Of a DNA stretch of 64,000 bases, positions 45,087-54,278 are shown piece after piece. Position 1 is the stretch's first letter, and every line of letters begins with the position of its first letter. The notes beneath the pieces are model-generated. The model saw only the letters and a program-made list of their open reading frames with translations, did no database searches and was not told the DNA's origin. The translations under genes were made by a program, and so were the position numbers. The stretch is from contig CANGQA010000001.1 of assembly GCA_947455995.1 (NCBI GenBank), forward strand, positions 1 to 64,000, in the 5' to 3' direction. Source of the stretch: Hyphomicrobiales bacterium (GTDB lineage Bacteria; Pseudomonadota; Alphaproteobacteria; Rhizobiales; Beijerinckiaceae).

Positions 45087-46228
45087 CAGCGGGCCTCCCC
45101 GATCGGGTGACCAGCGGGCAACACATTGTGTCTGTCGCGCCGCTGCTTGAGATAGTGGCTTGCAGTGCCAACCAGCCCTTTAGGCAGGAACAGAGTCACC
45201 ACAATAAAAAGTGCCCCCAGTGCGAACAACCAGACTTCGGGCATCGCTCCCGTCAGCCATGTCTTGGAGAAGTTGACCAGCACGGCCCCAAGGGCTGCGC
45301 CCACCAGTGTGCCGCGACCGCCAACCGCGACCCATATCACGGCTTCGATCGAATTGCCGGGGGCGAATTCAGATGGATTGATGATGCCGATCTGCGGGAC
45401 ATATAGCGCGCCTGCCAGCCCTGCCATCGAGGCCGAGACCGTGAAGGCGAGCAGCTTGAAATGCTCGACCCGGTAGCCCAGAAACCGCGAGCGGCTTTCG
45501 GCATCACGAATGGCTATCAGCACTTTTCCATAAGCCGAATGGACCATAAAACGCGCCAAGAGATAGCATCCTGCCAGTGCGATAATCGAGGCGATGAACA
45601 GGCAGGCACGGGTGCCTTGCGACTGGATATTGAAGCCAAGAATATCCTTGAAATCGGTCAGGCCGTTATTGCCGCCAAATCCCATGTCATTGCGGAAAAA
45701 AGCCAGCATCATCGCATAGGTCATTGCCTGGGTAATGATCGACAGATAAACGCCGGTGACACGCGAGCGGAATGCAAACCAGCCGAATACAAAGGCCAGC
45801 AGGCCGGGCACGAGGATGACCATCAGCATGGCATAGCCGAAGGAGGAAAAACCGAACCATGTCAGAGGCAGTTCTTTCCAGTTCAGAAAAACCATGAAAT
45901 CGGGCAGCTGCGGATTGCCATAGACCCCGCGCGTGCCGATCTGCCGCATCAGATACATGCCCATCGCATAGCCGCCGATTGCGAAAAAAGCGCCATGGCC
46001 GAGCGAGAGAATCCCGCAAAAACCCCAGACCAGATCGAGTGCAACAGCCAACAAGGCATAGCAGACATATTTGCCCATCAAGGACATGGCATAAGTCGGA
46101 ACATGCCAAGCCGAGGAGACTGGTAATGCCAGATTGAGCACGGGCACCAGCACGCCCAGGGCGCACAGGACCAGCAGAAAACCAAGACCCAGCCTGTCGT
46201 GACGGAGATACAGCGCGCGCGACATCAT
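45086..46228 (-). CDS. urtC: Urea ABC transporter permease UrtC
   Basis: LivM-type inner-membrane permease of 380 aa with about ten helices. It has WGFCGILSLGHGAFFAIGGYAMGMYLMRQ, the loop AIRDAESRSRFLGYRVEHFK and VWVAVGGRGTLVGAALGAV. The start overlaps the urtB stop by 4 bp. It forms the urea channel with UrtB. Confidence 0.92.
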   Translation of the reverse strand: MMSRALYLRHDRLGLGFLLVLCALGVLVPVLNLALPVSSAWHVPTYAMSLMGKYVCYALLAVALDLVWGFCGILSLGHGAFFAIGGYAMGMYLMRQIGTRGVYGNPQLPDFMVFLNWKELPLTWFGFSSFGYAMLMVILVPGLLAFVFGWFAFRSRVTGVYLSIITQAMTYAMMLAFFRNDMGFGGNNGLTDFKDILGFNIQSQGTRACLFIASIIALAGCYLLARFMVHSAYGKVLIAIRDAESRSRFLGYRVEHFKLLAFTVSASMAGLAGALYVPQIGIINPSEFAPGNSIEAVIWVAVGGRGTLVGAALGAVLVNFSKTWLTGAMPEVWLFALGALFIVVTLFLPKGLVGTASHYLKQRRDRHNVLPAGHPIGEAR

Positions 46229-47826
46229 GCCTCCACTGCCCGACCCTTCAAGGCGAACAGGCCCCGTGGTCTTTTCTGGATGAATAGGATGATAAACACC
46301 AGCACGACAATTTTGCCCAAAACGGCACCGGCCAGCGGTTCAAGGAATTTGTTGGCAACCCCTAAAGTCAGCGCGGCCACCAGTGTGCCCCACAAATTGC
46401 CGACCCCGCCGAACACAACCACCATGAAACTGTCGATGATATAGCCTTGTCCCAGGTTGGGGGACACATTGTCGATTTGCGACAGGGCAACTCCTGCTAT
46501 ACCGGCAATGCCCGAGCCGAGCGCAAAGGTCAGCGAGTCAATCCACGGGGTGCGGATGCCCATTGAAGCCGCCATACGACGGTTTTGAGTGACAGCCCGC
46601 ATTTTCAGTCCGAAAGAGGTCGCACGCAGCACCAGCGACAATACCACAAACACCACCAGCGAGAACACGATGATCCACAACCGGCCCGAGGTGATGGTGA
46701 GACCGAACAGATCAACCGAACCCGACATGAAGGCCGGAGCCCCAACCTCGCGGTTGGTCGGCCCGAAAATCGAGCGCACAGCCTGTTGCAGCATCAAGGA
46801 CACGCCCCATGTCGCCAAAAGGGTTTCCAGCGGCCGACCATAGAGAAAACGGATGATCGAACGTTCCAGCACCAGGCCGACCGCCCCGGCTGTTAAAAAG
46901 GCCAAGGGCAGAGCGATCAGCAAGGACCAGTCGAACAAGGCCGGATATCTGGCACGGACCACCTCTTGAACCATGAAGGTCGTGTAGGCGCCGATCATCA
47001 CCATTTCTCCATGCGCCATGTTGATGATGCCCATCACGCCGAAGGTGATCGCCAACCCGATGGCGGCCAGCAAAAGAACAGAACCGAGCGACAAACCATA
47101 AAGCGCATTCTGAACGGACGAGAGCAAAGCCAACCGCCGCTCGATGGTATTGATTGCGGTGTCAATGGCCTGTTTGACACTGGCAGGTGCGGTGGTTTTA
47201 ACGGTGCTGAACAGGGCCAACACATCCTGATCGCCTTTTTCTGCCAGCACATCGATTGCATTGATGCGCTCAAGATCGGCGGCATCGGACGAGGCCAGCA
47301 CAATGGCTGCGCGTGCCCGTACCATGGCCTCCTTCACCCCGGCATCGCTTTCCCTCGACAGGGCTTGTGTGATCAACGGCAAGGCTAACGGATCGCGCGC
47401 CTTGAAGACAGCTTCGGCAGCAGCTTTGCGTTTGGCGGGATCGGGCGAAATCAGGGTCAGCGATCCCAAAGCGGATTCAAGAGCGCGGCGGACGCGATTG
47501 TTGATGCGGACCTGCTTCAATCCGGCGGGAGCAGCACTGAGGACCATCCCAGAAGGGCTGACAAGCTGGCTCTCGCTTTTCTTGATCACAAGACTTTTGT
47601 CGGGCGCGTAAAAGAGTTTTGTTTCGCTCAATGCTTCCAGAACTGTGGCGGCTTCTGGGGTACCGATGGCGGAGAGTTCGACAATGCCTTGTTCGATCTG
47701 GGCGAATTGGTCACTTGCCAGTTTGGCAAAGGCTTCGTCGGTGGGCGCTGCCGAAGCACCCATCCCGATCGCGGAGGCCAGAAGGGCCAACATCGCAACA
47801 ATCGGGAGTAAAATTCTGGACGTCAT
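46225..47826 (-). CDS. urtB: Urea ABC transporter permease UrtB
   Basis: LivH-type permease of 533 aa. A signal-like helix (residues 1-26) and a periplasmic Ala-rich helical domain of about 210 residues (DLERINAIDVLAEKGDQDVL) precede the membrane part, as in other UrtB proteins. The core shows GVMGIINMAHGEMVMIGAYT and VFGGVGNLWGTLVAALTLG. ATG 47826 (MTSRILLPIV) starts the signal peptide. A strong hairpin lies between it and urtA. Confidence 0.92.
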   Translation of the reverse strand: MTSRILLPIVAMLALLASAIGMGASAAPTDEAFAKLASDQFAQIEQGIVELSAIGTPEAATVLEALSETKLFYAPDKSLVIKKSESQLVSPSGMVLSAAPAGLKQVRINNRVRRALESALGSLTLISPDPAKRKAAAEAVFKARDPLALPLITQALSRESDAGVKEAMVRARAAIVLASSDAADLERINAIDVLAEKGDQDVLALFSTVKTTAPASVKQAIDTAINTIERRLALLSSVQNALYGLSLGSVLLLAAIGLAITFGVMGIINMAHGEMVMIGAYTTFMVQEVVRARYPALFDWSLLIALPLAFLTAGAVGLVLERSIIRFLYGRPLETLLATWGVSLMLQQAVRSIFGPTNREVGAPAFMSGSVDLFGLTITSGRLWIIVFSLVVFVVLSLVLRATSFGLKMRAVTQNRRMAASMGIRTPWIDSLTFALGSGIAGIAGVALSQIDNVSPNLGQGYIIDSFMVVVFGGVGNLWGTLVAALTLGVANKFLEPLAGAVLGKIVVLVFIILFIQKRPRGLFALKGRAVEA

Positions 47827-47875
47827 GGCTGTGTCCTGTTGTCTTGGTACGTACAAGATCGTCTTATTGTTTGAT

Positions 47876-47899
47876 CCGGACGGGGGTGCCCCCGTCCGG
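47876..47899. other. Hairpin between urtA and urtB
   Basis: Perfect 11-bp stem CCGGACGGGGG / CCCCCGTCCGG with a minimal loop. It lies 23 bp after the urtA stop. On the minus strand no T-run directly follows, although partial termination to lower urtB expression relative to urtA is plausible. Confidence 0.7.
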
Positions 47900-47921
47900 T
47901 ATTGTCGGGGTCAGGCGCGGC

Positions 47922-49208
47922 TTACTTGCCTGCGCCGCCGCACTTGCCGGTCTTGACGTTGAAATTGCCGCAAGACATCGGAGCGCGCCAATCGGAGATC
48001 AGATCCTTGGAACCTTCGAGGAAATCGGACCATTCGTCACCGACCACCAGACCAGCGGTCTGCGAGACGATCGAGAACTGGCCGTCAGCCTTGATTTCGC
48101 CGATCAGCACAGGCTTGGTAATATGGTGGTTCGGCATCATGGTGGAATAGCCACCGGTCAGGTTGGGGACCGACACGCCGACCAGAGCATCGATCACGGC
48201 TGATGGATCGGTGGTGCCGGCCTTTTCGACAGCCTTCACCCACATGTTGAAGCCAATCACATGCGCTTCCATCGGATCATTGGTCACACGCTTTGGATTC
48301 TTGGTGTAGGCTTTCCACTTTTCAATGAAGGCCTTGTTATCGGCGTTTTCAACCGACTGGAAGTAGTTCCATGCAGCCAAATGGCCAACCAGTGGCTTGG
48401 TATCGATGCCGGCCAGTTCTTCTTCACCGACCGAGAAGGCCACAACCGGAATATCGGTTGCCTTGATGCCCTGGTTGCCAAGTTCCTTATAGAAAGGCAC
48501 GTTGGCATCGCCATTGATGGTGGAAACCACGGCAGTCTTTTTGCCGGTCGAACCGAACTTCTTCACATCCGAGACAATGGTCTGCCAATCGGAATGGCCG
48601 AACGGGGTGTAGTTGATCATGATGTCTTCGGACTTGACGCCCTTGGCCTTCAGATAGGCTTCGAGAATCTTGTTGGTGGTGCGAGGATAGACATAATCCG
48701 TGCCGGCCAGAACCCAACGCTGGACCTTCTCGTTTTCCATCAGATAATCAACTGCAGGGATCGCCTGCTGGTTGGGCGCTGCGCCCGTGTAGAAAATGTT
48801 CTTGGAGGATTCTTCGCCTTCATACTGGACGGGGTAGAACAGCACGCCGTTCAACTCCTCGAACACCGGAAGAACCGACTTGCGCGATACCGATGTCCAG
48901 CAGCCGAATGTTGCAGCCACTTTGTCCTTGGTCAGCAATTCGCGGGCTTTTTCAGCAAATAAAGGCCAGTTGGAAGCGGGATCGACCACCACGGCTTCGA
49001 GCTTTTTGCCCAAAATACCGCCTTTTTTGTTCTGTTCTTCGATCAGCATCAGCATCACGTCTTTCAACGTGGTTTCGCTGATGGCCATCGTGCCGGACAG
49101 CGAGTGAAGCACGCCGACCTTAATGGTATTTTGTGCCTGTGCGGCAAAAGAGCTCAAAGCCAAGCCACCAGCAAGCGCAGCAGCAAAAAGTGTTTTCATC
49201 GGTTTCAT
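47922..49208 (-). CDS. urtA: Urea ABC transporter substrate-binding protein UrtA
   Basis: Periplasmic urea-binding protein of 428 aa with a Sec signal ending SSFAAQAQ. UrtA features include IKVGVLHSLSGTMAISETTL, NGVLFYPVQYEGEESSKNIF, AWNYFQSVENADNKAF and DPMEAHVIGFNMWVKAVEKA. It is the first gene of the leftward urea operon urtABCDE-ureD-ureAB-ureC-ureF-ureG-hupE and follows a sigma-54-type promoter, so nitrogen limitation should induce it. Amide or urea binding in the periplasm feeds cytoplasmic urease. Confidence 0.94.
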   Translation of the reverse strand: MKPMKTLFAAALAGGLALSSFAAQAQNTIKVGVLHSLSGTMAISETTLKDVMLMLIEEQNKKGGILGKKLEAVVVDPASNWPLFAEKARELLTKDKVAATFGCWTSVSRKSVLPVFEELNGVLFYPVQYEGEESSKNIFYTGAAPNQQAIPAVDYLMENEKVQRWVLAGTDYVYPRTTNKILEAYLKAKGVKSEDIMINYTPFGHSDWQTIVSDVKKFGSTGKKTAVVSTINGDANVPFYKELGNQGIKATDIPVVAFSVGEEELAGIDTKPLVGHLAAWNYFQSVENADNKAFIEKWKAYTKNPKRVTNDPMEAHVIGFNMWVKAVEKAGTTDPSAVIDALVGVSVPNLTGGYSTMMPNHHITKPVLIGEIKADGQFSIVSQTAGLVVGDEWSDFLEGSKDLISDWRAPMSCGNFNVKTGKCGGAGK

Positions 49209-49250
49209 AGGGGGCCATCTCCAGACCAGTGTTGCACCGAGAGAGGTAAC

Positions 49251-49265
49251 GCAACGTCTGTGCCA
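49251..49265 (-). promoter_or_regulatory. Sigma-54 promoter of the urt-ure operon
   Basis: On the minus strand TGGCAC-AGACG-TTGC matches the -24/-12 consensus exactly, including the GG-N10-GC spacing. The expected transcript start gives a leader of about 30 nt before urtA. This implies RpoN with an NtrC-like activator. Confidence 0.75.
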
Positions 49266-49314
49266 ACCGAGTATTCTATTGAATTATAATGCTTTTTTAA
49301 CTTTTCAGGATTTG

Positions 49315-49325
49315 TTGCGGCGCAA
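49315..49325. promoter_or_regulatory. TTGC-GGC-GCAA dyad upstream of urtA
   Basis: Perfect 4-bp inverted repeat around GGC, about 80 bp upstream of the expected urtA transcript start, a position normal for an activator of a sigma-54 promoter. The same core occurs at 6942, 28488 and (weaker) 28616. It is not the classical NtrC site (TGCACC-N5-GGTGCA). Confidence 0.5.
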
Positions 49326-49440
49326 AAATTAGGCAAAGGGCGCTAAAAAATCAGCAAAATAGAAGTTGTGCATTTTTATTGTGCAATTAAGCCGTGTAAC
49401 CCTTGCGACCGCTTACGAGAGACATACGGCCAAGACAAAA

Positions 49441-49471
49441 GCGGCACCAACGGGCTGACCATTGGTGCCGC
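49441..49471 (-). terminator. Rho-independent terminator of the small gene at 49500
   Basis: Ten-bp stem GCGGCACCAA / TTGGTGCCGC with an 11-nt loop. Read leftward it is followed by TTTTGTCTT. It lies about 30 bp after the stop of the gene at 49500-49772. Confidence 0.7.
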
Positions 49472-49499
49472 CTGGCTGGAAAGGTGAATTATCGGGTGA

Positions 49500-49772
49500 T
49501 TAATCCCTGAAAATAAATTCGCAGTCGGATCGTCCAAAAGCGATGTCGTCATTGTCCTCGCTATGCTCGTCCACAAGACCGGCGAGCTTCTGGCTGACAA
49601 GGATTGAGGCCTGCCGGATCAGCGCCTCGCGCGAGTGGCTCAGGCTTGGAAATTGCGGGGATGCAATGATTTCATCGAACACCATATCAGCCAGTAGGGC
49701 GATACTGGAGTCTGACAAGTCTATCCCGTTGATAGCGGGGATTTCTGCTGCATGCGGTAAGTTGATCATCAT
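49500..49772 (-). CDS. Small protein of unknown function (90 aa)
   Basis: A 90-residue acidic protein with no signal peptide. The segment LADMVFDEIIASPQFPSLSHSREALIRQASILVSQKL looks mainly helical and the C-terminus is DDIAFGRSDCEFIFRD. An excellent ribosome site (GGAGGTGGTT) precedes tandem ATG codons at 49772 and 49769, and a terminator follows, so it is a genuine single-gene unit. I do not recognise the family. Confidence 0.72.
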   Translation of the reverse strand: MMINLPHAAEIPAINGIDLSDSSIALLADMVFDEIIASPQFPSLSHSREALIRQASILVSQKLAGLVDEHSEDNDDIAFGRSDCEFIFRD

Positions 49773-49902
49773 AGAACCACCTCCGAATCATTAACAAATC
49801 CTTAATGATTCTATTCGGTATTCTTGACTTGTGAAGACCTGATTTTTTATTCGGTTATTCATAGCATTTGATGATTTCCGGGATGCCAATATCTCAGAAA
49901 CA

Positions 49903-50910
49903 TCAAGCCAAAGAGCCGACACCTTTCAGATCCAGCTCATGTGCGTGGTGGCAGCGGACCTGATGGCCTTGGCCTAAATCGACCAGTGCGGGCCTTTGTT
50001 GTTTGCACAGGTCGGTGGCATGGGCGCAGCGCGGGTGGAAGGCGCAGCCTGAAGGCGGATTGGCGGCATCGGCGACTTCACGCTGCAAGATGATCCGCTC
50101 GGTCTTGGCACGCGGATCGGGCTTGGGCACCGCCGACAAGAGCGCTTCAGTATAGGGATGTTTCGGGCGGTGGAACAGATCCTCCGTCGAGGCGATTTCG
50201 ACCAGCTGACCAACATACATCACCGCCACGCGGTCGGACACATGTTTGACAACACTGAGATCATGGGCGACGAACAGATAGGTCAGGCCGAGTTGGTCCT
50301 GCAAATCCAGCAACAGATTGATGATCTGTGCCTGGACCGAGACATCAAGTGCCGAAACCGGCTCGTCTGCGACAATCAGGCTGGGATTGAGCGCGAGCGC
50401 GCGGGCGATGCCGATGCGCTGGCGTTGCCCGCCACTGAAGGCATGGGGAAAGCGGTTCATATATTCGACAGGCAGTTGCACTACATCAAGCAATTCGCGC
50501 ACCCGCTTGCGCCGCTCTGCCGCATCACTCATGCCATTGATGAGCAAAGGCTCTCCGATCAGATCGCCCACCATCATGCGTGGGTTGAGCGAGGAGAAGG
50601 GATCCTGAAAGACCATCTGCAAATGGCGGCGGAACGGTTTTAATCCTTTGCCGTCCAGCGTTGCCAGATCGGTTGTTCGGCCGTCCAATGTGAAATTGAC
50701 CTCGCCCGCACTGGGGTCAAGCGCACGCATGATGCAGCGCGATACGGTGGTTTTGCCGCAGCCGCTTTCACCCACCAGCGCCAAAGTCTCGCCGCGTTTG
50801 ACAGAGAAACTGACATCGTCAACGGCCTTCACATGGCCGACAACCTTTCGCAGCAAGCCTTTGCGGATAGGAAAATATTTCTTGAGTCCCTTGACCTCTA
50901 GCAGAGTCAT
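49903..50910 (-). CDS. Opp/Dpp-type ABC transporter ATP-binding protein (DppF/OppF-like)
   Basis: Cytoplasmic ATPase of 335 aa. Walker [57 protein letters not shown], and the C-terminal motif [15 protein letters not shown]. It overlaps the partner ATPase stop by 4 bp and is the last gene of the operon running from 56321. The region 49773-49902 to its left is AT-rich and has no gene. Confidence 0.88.
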   Translation of the reverse strand: MTLLEVKGLKKYFPIRKGLLRKVVGHVKAVDDVSFSVKRGETLALVGESGCGKTTVSRCIMRALDPSAGEVNFTLDGRTTDLATLDGKGLKPFRRHLQMVFQDPFSSLNPRMMVGDLIGEPLLINGMSDAAERRKRVRELLDVVQLPVEYMNRFPHAFSGGQRQRIGIARALALNPSLIVADEPVSALDVSVQAQIINLLLDLQDQLGLTYLFVAHDLSVVKHVSDRVAVMYVGQLVEIASTEDLFHRPKHPYTEALLSAVPKPDPRAKTERIILQREVADAANPPSGCAFHPRCAHATDLCKQQRPALVDLGQGHQVRCHHAHELDLKGVGSLA

Positions 50911-51971
50911 GACGCGTCTCCATAGAGGAAGCAGCTCACAGCGCGATCAGGACGCAAGGCATGGGTCGGCGGTTCCGTCACATCGCACAGCCCCTTGATG
51001 GCATCGGGGCAGCGCGGGTGGAACGGGCAGCCGCTGGGCCGCGCGAAGGGATGCGGAATTGACCCCTCGATAGTGGCCAGTTTGGTGCGCGGCTTGGCCA
51101 TGATGCTGGGGATCGAGCGCAACAGGGCTTGGGTATAGGGATGTTTGGGATCGTGGAAAATCTCGTCGACGGGACCTTTTTCGACAGCTCGGCCCAAATA
51201 CATCACCACCACGTCATCAGCCATTTCAGCAACCACGCCCATGTCATGTGTAATCAGGATCACCGACAGGCCACGCTCTTTCTGGATGCGCTGCAACAGG
51301 TTGAGCACCTGTGCCTGTGTGGTGACATCCAGCGCGGTGGTTGGTTCGTCGGCGATCAGAATACGGGGATCGCAGGCCAGTGCCATCGCCATCATCACGC
51401 GCTGGCGCAATCCGCCGCTGAGCTGGAACGGATATTCATCGACCCGTCGTTCGGGATTGGGTACGCCGACCATGCCGAGCAGTTCGATCGCACGGGCGCG
51501 CGCTGCGGCGTCGGATGCTGTCGAATGCAGCAGGATCGCTTCCATGATCTGGTTGCCGATGGTGTAATAATGGCTGAACGAGGCCATCGGTTCCTGAAAC
51601 ACCAACGCGATTTCCTTACCGCGAATGGCCCGCATTTCAGCCCCCTCATGCGGCAGTTGCAACAGGTCGATAGCCGGCGAGTCTTCGCTTTCTTGTTGCA
51701 GCCAGATTTCCCCGCCCTCGATCTTGCCCGGACGGTCGACAATGCCGAGAATGGAGCGCGCGGAAATACTCTTGCCGCAACCGCTCTCCCCGACAATGCC
51801 CAATGTCCGGCCCGCAAACAGATCGAAGCTCACGCCATCGACTGCCCGCACGATGCCTTCGTCGAGTTTGAAATAGGTTTTCAGCCCACGCACGGACAGC
51901 AAGGGAGAGGTGGCAGACGGTGAGCGGCCAGCCTCATGATCGGGGTGATCAACCATAGGGGTCTGCGGCAT
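50907..51971 (-). CDS. Opp/Dpp-type ABC transporter ATP-binding protein (DppD/OppD-like)
   Basis: Cytoplasmic ATPase of 354 aa. Walker A is [11 protein letters not shown], then [32 protein letters not shown] and [13 protein letters not shown], with C-terminal [16 protein letters not shown]. The FSHYYTIG wording differs from the LNPxxxxG of peptide systems and is shared by sugar-type members as I recall. ATG 51971 overlaps the permease end by 23 bp; ATG 51956 is an alternative. Its N-terminus should resemble the partial ATPase at 1-83. Confidence 0.88.
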   Translation of the reverse strand: MPQTPMVDHPDHEAGRSPSATSPLLSVRGLKTYFKLDEGIVRAVDGVSFDLFAGRTLGIVGESGCGKSISARSILGIVDRPGKIEGGEIWLQQESEDSPAIDLLQLPHEGAEMRAIRGKEIALVFQEPMASFSHYYTIGNQIMEAILLHSTASDAAARARAIELLGMVGVPNPERRVDEYPFQLSGGLRQRVMMAMALACDPRILIADEPTTALDVTTQAQVLNLLQRIQKERGLSVILITHDMGVVAEMADDVVVMYLGRAVEKGPVDEIFHDPKHPYTQALLRSIPSIMAKPRTKLATIEGSIPHPFARPSGCPFHPRCPDAIKGLCDVTEPPTHALRPDRAVSCFLYGDAS

Positions 51972-53079
51972 CGCGTAATCCGTCTCCGAGGAAGTTAAAG
52001 GCCAGAATCACCAGAATGACCGGCACGGCGGCTGTCAGCAGCCAAGGAGCCAGAGCCAGCGTTTCGATGTTCTGGGCGTCCTGCAGCAAAATCCCCCAGC
52101 TGATCGCCGGTGGCCGCAAACCAAGCCCGAGAAAGCTGAGCGAGGTTTCGCTGATGATCATCGCAGGCAGTGCAAGGCTGGTGGCTGCAATGATATGGCT
52201 GAGGAATGAAGGCAGCATGTGGGTGAAAATGATCCGGTATTGACTGGCTCCTGCCAGTTCCGCGGCCGTCACAAAATCTTCCGATCGCAGGGCCAGAAAT
52301 TTACCGCGCACCACACGCGCCAGATCGGTCCAGCCAAGAAAAGAGATGATGATGGTAATGGCGAAATAGACCTGAATCACACTCCAGCTGTTGGGCAAGG
52401 CCGCTGCCAGTCCCATCCATAGCGGAATGGTCGGCATCGAGCGCAAAATTTCGATGACACGTTGGATGACCGTATCAACAATGCCCCCATACACCGCCGA
52501 CATGCCACCAAGCAAAATCCCTAAAAACAGGCTGACTGTCACCCCCGCCAGCCCGATCGTCAGCGAAATACGGGTCGCCACCATGATGCGCGACCAGAGA
52601 TCACGTCCCACCAGATCGGTGCCGAGTATGAAGATACCGTCTTCAGGCCGGGCATCAACCAGGCCGACCAGATGCTTGTTTGAGGGGAAAAGACCAAGAA
52701 AATTATAGCTGTAGCCTTCGGTGTAGAAGGCCAGATAGACCTTGCGGTCCAGACTCGGCTGGTAGCTGAGTTTGAACGTGCGCAGATCGCGCTTTTGTGT
52801 CAGCCCATAGACATAGGGTTTGAACACTCCATTATCGAAAAAATGGATGTCTTGCGGCGGAATATGGCTGCGCTTGGAATCGGTCGCATGGGGATCGGCA
52901 TAGGCCAAAAAATCGGCCAATACGACGATCACATAAAAGGCAATCACAATAATGCCGGAGGCCACCGCCAATTTATGCTTGCGAAACCGCCACCACGTGA
53001 GCTGCCATTGCGTGGCAACGGCAAAGCGATCCTCTGCGGTTTGGGTCGGTTTGGGAGTGGAAATGGATCCGCTGGACAT
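51949..53079 (-). CDS. Opp/Dpp-type ABC permease with large periplasmic insertion
   Basis: Inner-membrane permease of 376 aa, a paralogue of the product at 80-1207. After a first helix (near residues 36-56) comes an insertion of about 110 residues (HFFDNGVFKPYVYGLTQKRD, then LAFYTEGYSYNFLGLFPSNK) before GTDLVGRDLWSRIM. The loop TAAELAGASQYRIIFTHMLPS and [16 protein letters not shown] are conserved with the paralogue. ATG 53079 follows GAGG and removes a 13-residue extension. It lies 7 bp after the partner permease. Confidence 0.88.
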   Translation of the reverse strand: MSSGSISTPKPTQTAEDRFAVATQWQLTWWRFRKHKLAVASGIIVIAFYVIVVLADFLAYADPHATDSKRSHIPPQDIHFFDNGVFKPYVYGLTQKRDLRTFKLSYQPSLDRKVYLAFYTEGYSYNFLGLFPSNKHLVGLVDARPEDGIFILGTDLVGRDLWSRIMVATRISLTIGLAGVTVSLFLGILLGGMSAVYGGIVDTVIQRVIEILRSMPTIPLWMGLAAALPNSWSVIQVYFAITIIISFLGWTDLARVVRGKFLALRSEDFVTAAELAGASQYRIIFTHMLPSFLSHIIAATSLALPAMIISETSLSFLGLGLRPPAISWGILLQDAQNIETLALAPWLLTAAVPVILVILAFNFLGDGLRDAADPYG

Positions 53080-53086
53080 CAGAACC

Positions 53087-54076
53087 TCAATCCATCTGGA
53101 AACGGATACGGGGATCAACCCACATCAAAACAAGATCGGAAATAAATGTGCCGATCACGGTCATCACCCCCAACAGCAGCACGATCGTACCCGCCAGAAA
53201 CATGTCCTGGGCAATCAGTGCTTTCAGGAGCAGCGGCCCGACAGTCGGCAGGCTTAAAACCAGCGAAATGATGATGCTGCCCGATACCAGATAGGGAAAC
53301 AGATAGGCGATGGTACTGGCAAACGGGTTGAGTGCCGCGCGCACAGGATATTTCCAGATGACACGAGCCTCCGGCATCCCCTTGGCGCGGGCCGTGACAA
53401 CATAGGGCTTGCGCAATTCATCCAGCAGATTGGCGCGCATGATGCGGATCAGCTGCGCTGTACCGGCCAATGCGAGAATCACTGCCGGCAGAGGCAGATG
53501 CTTCACCAGATCCCACACTTTGGCGACGCTCCACGGGGCGAGGTCAAATTCGCTGGAGAACAACCCGCCGACATTGGCGCCAAACAGCACGAAGGAAAAA
53601 TACATGATCACCAGCGCGAGCAGAAAATTGGGCACGGCCAGCCCGATGAAGCTGATGGAGGTGAACAGATAATCGAGAGCCGAATATTGGCGCACTGCCG
53701 AATAGATACCGATCGGCAAGGCAATGCCCCATGTCAGCAGCAAGGCGGATAATGACAGGACGATAGTCAGCCATAACCTGTCGCCGATCACTTCGGCAAC
53801 GGGGCGGTGCCATTCCATCGATTCCCCGAAATCCCCGACCAGCACCCGCGACATCCATTTCATGTACTGGACATAAATAGGCTGGTCGAGCCCGTACAGG
53901 GCACGCAGGCTTTTGGCCTCCTCCATCGAAACGGAGGAGCCCGACGCTGACAGATTGGCAATATAGGCATCGACGAAATCACCCGGCGGCAATTGGATGA
54001 TGATGAATGCGAAAACGGAAATCGCAGCCATTGTCAGGATCGCCAGCACCGCGCGCCTTGCAATATAGGCCAGCAT
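53087..54076 (-). CDS. Opp/Dpp-type ABC permease, OppB-like
   Basis: Inner-membrane permease of 329 aa starting MLAYIARRAVLAILTMAAIS, then IIIQLPPGDFVDAYIANLSA. It is a close paralogue of the product at 1265-2251 (shared YGLDQPI/GLDQPM, GDFG, FIGLAVPNFLLAL, and TARAKGMPEARVIWKYPVR). ATG 54076 is chosen since an upstream extension runs into the gap with no family match. About 200 bp with a hairpin separate it from the binding-protein gene. Confidence 0.88.
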   Translation of the reverse strand: MLAYIARRAVLAILTMAAISVFAFIIIQLPPGDFVDAYIANLSASGSSVSMEEAKSLRALYGLDQPIYVQYMKWMSRVLVGDFGESMEWHRPVAEVIGDRLWLTIVLSLSALLLTWGIALPIGIYSAVRQYSALDYLFTSISFIGLAVPNFLLALVIMYFSFVLFGANVGGLFSSEFDLAPWSVAKVWDLVKHLPLPAVILALAGTAQLIRIMRANLLDELRKPYVVTARAKGMPEARVIWKYPVRAALNPFASTIAYLFPYLVSGSIIISLVLSLPTVGPLLLKALIAQDMFLAGTIVLLLGVMTVIGTFISDLVLMWVDPRIRFQMD

Positions 54077-54209
54077 CGGGACAGTTCTTTCTCTCGTAAG
54101 ATGGCAAAATGCCAAAAGGTATCATCACACGCGTGATGTCCGGATAAGGCTTAACCCAAGCAGCGCTGGCCAGACAGCGTGATCATTCAACCCTATTGAA
54201 AATCTCCCG

Positions 54210-54243
54210 CCAGGCAGCCCCTGTAATAGGGAAGTCTGCCTGG
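54210..54243. other. Hairpin between binding-protein and permease genes
   Basis: CCAGGCAG pairs with CTGCCTGG around an 18-nt loop that itself contains CCCT/AGGG. It lies in the 202-bp gap between the binding-protein stop (54279) and the permease start (54076), the same position as hairpins in four other importers here. Confidence 0.6.
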
Positions 54244-54278
54244 GCGGAAGAAGAGGGGTTATGGTTTGTATGGAGCCG

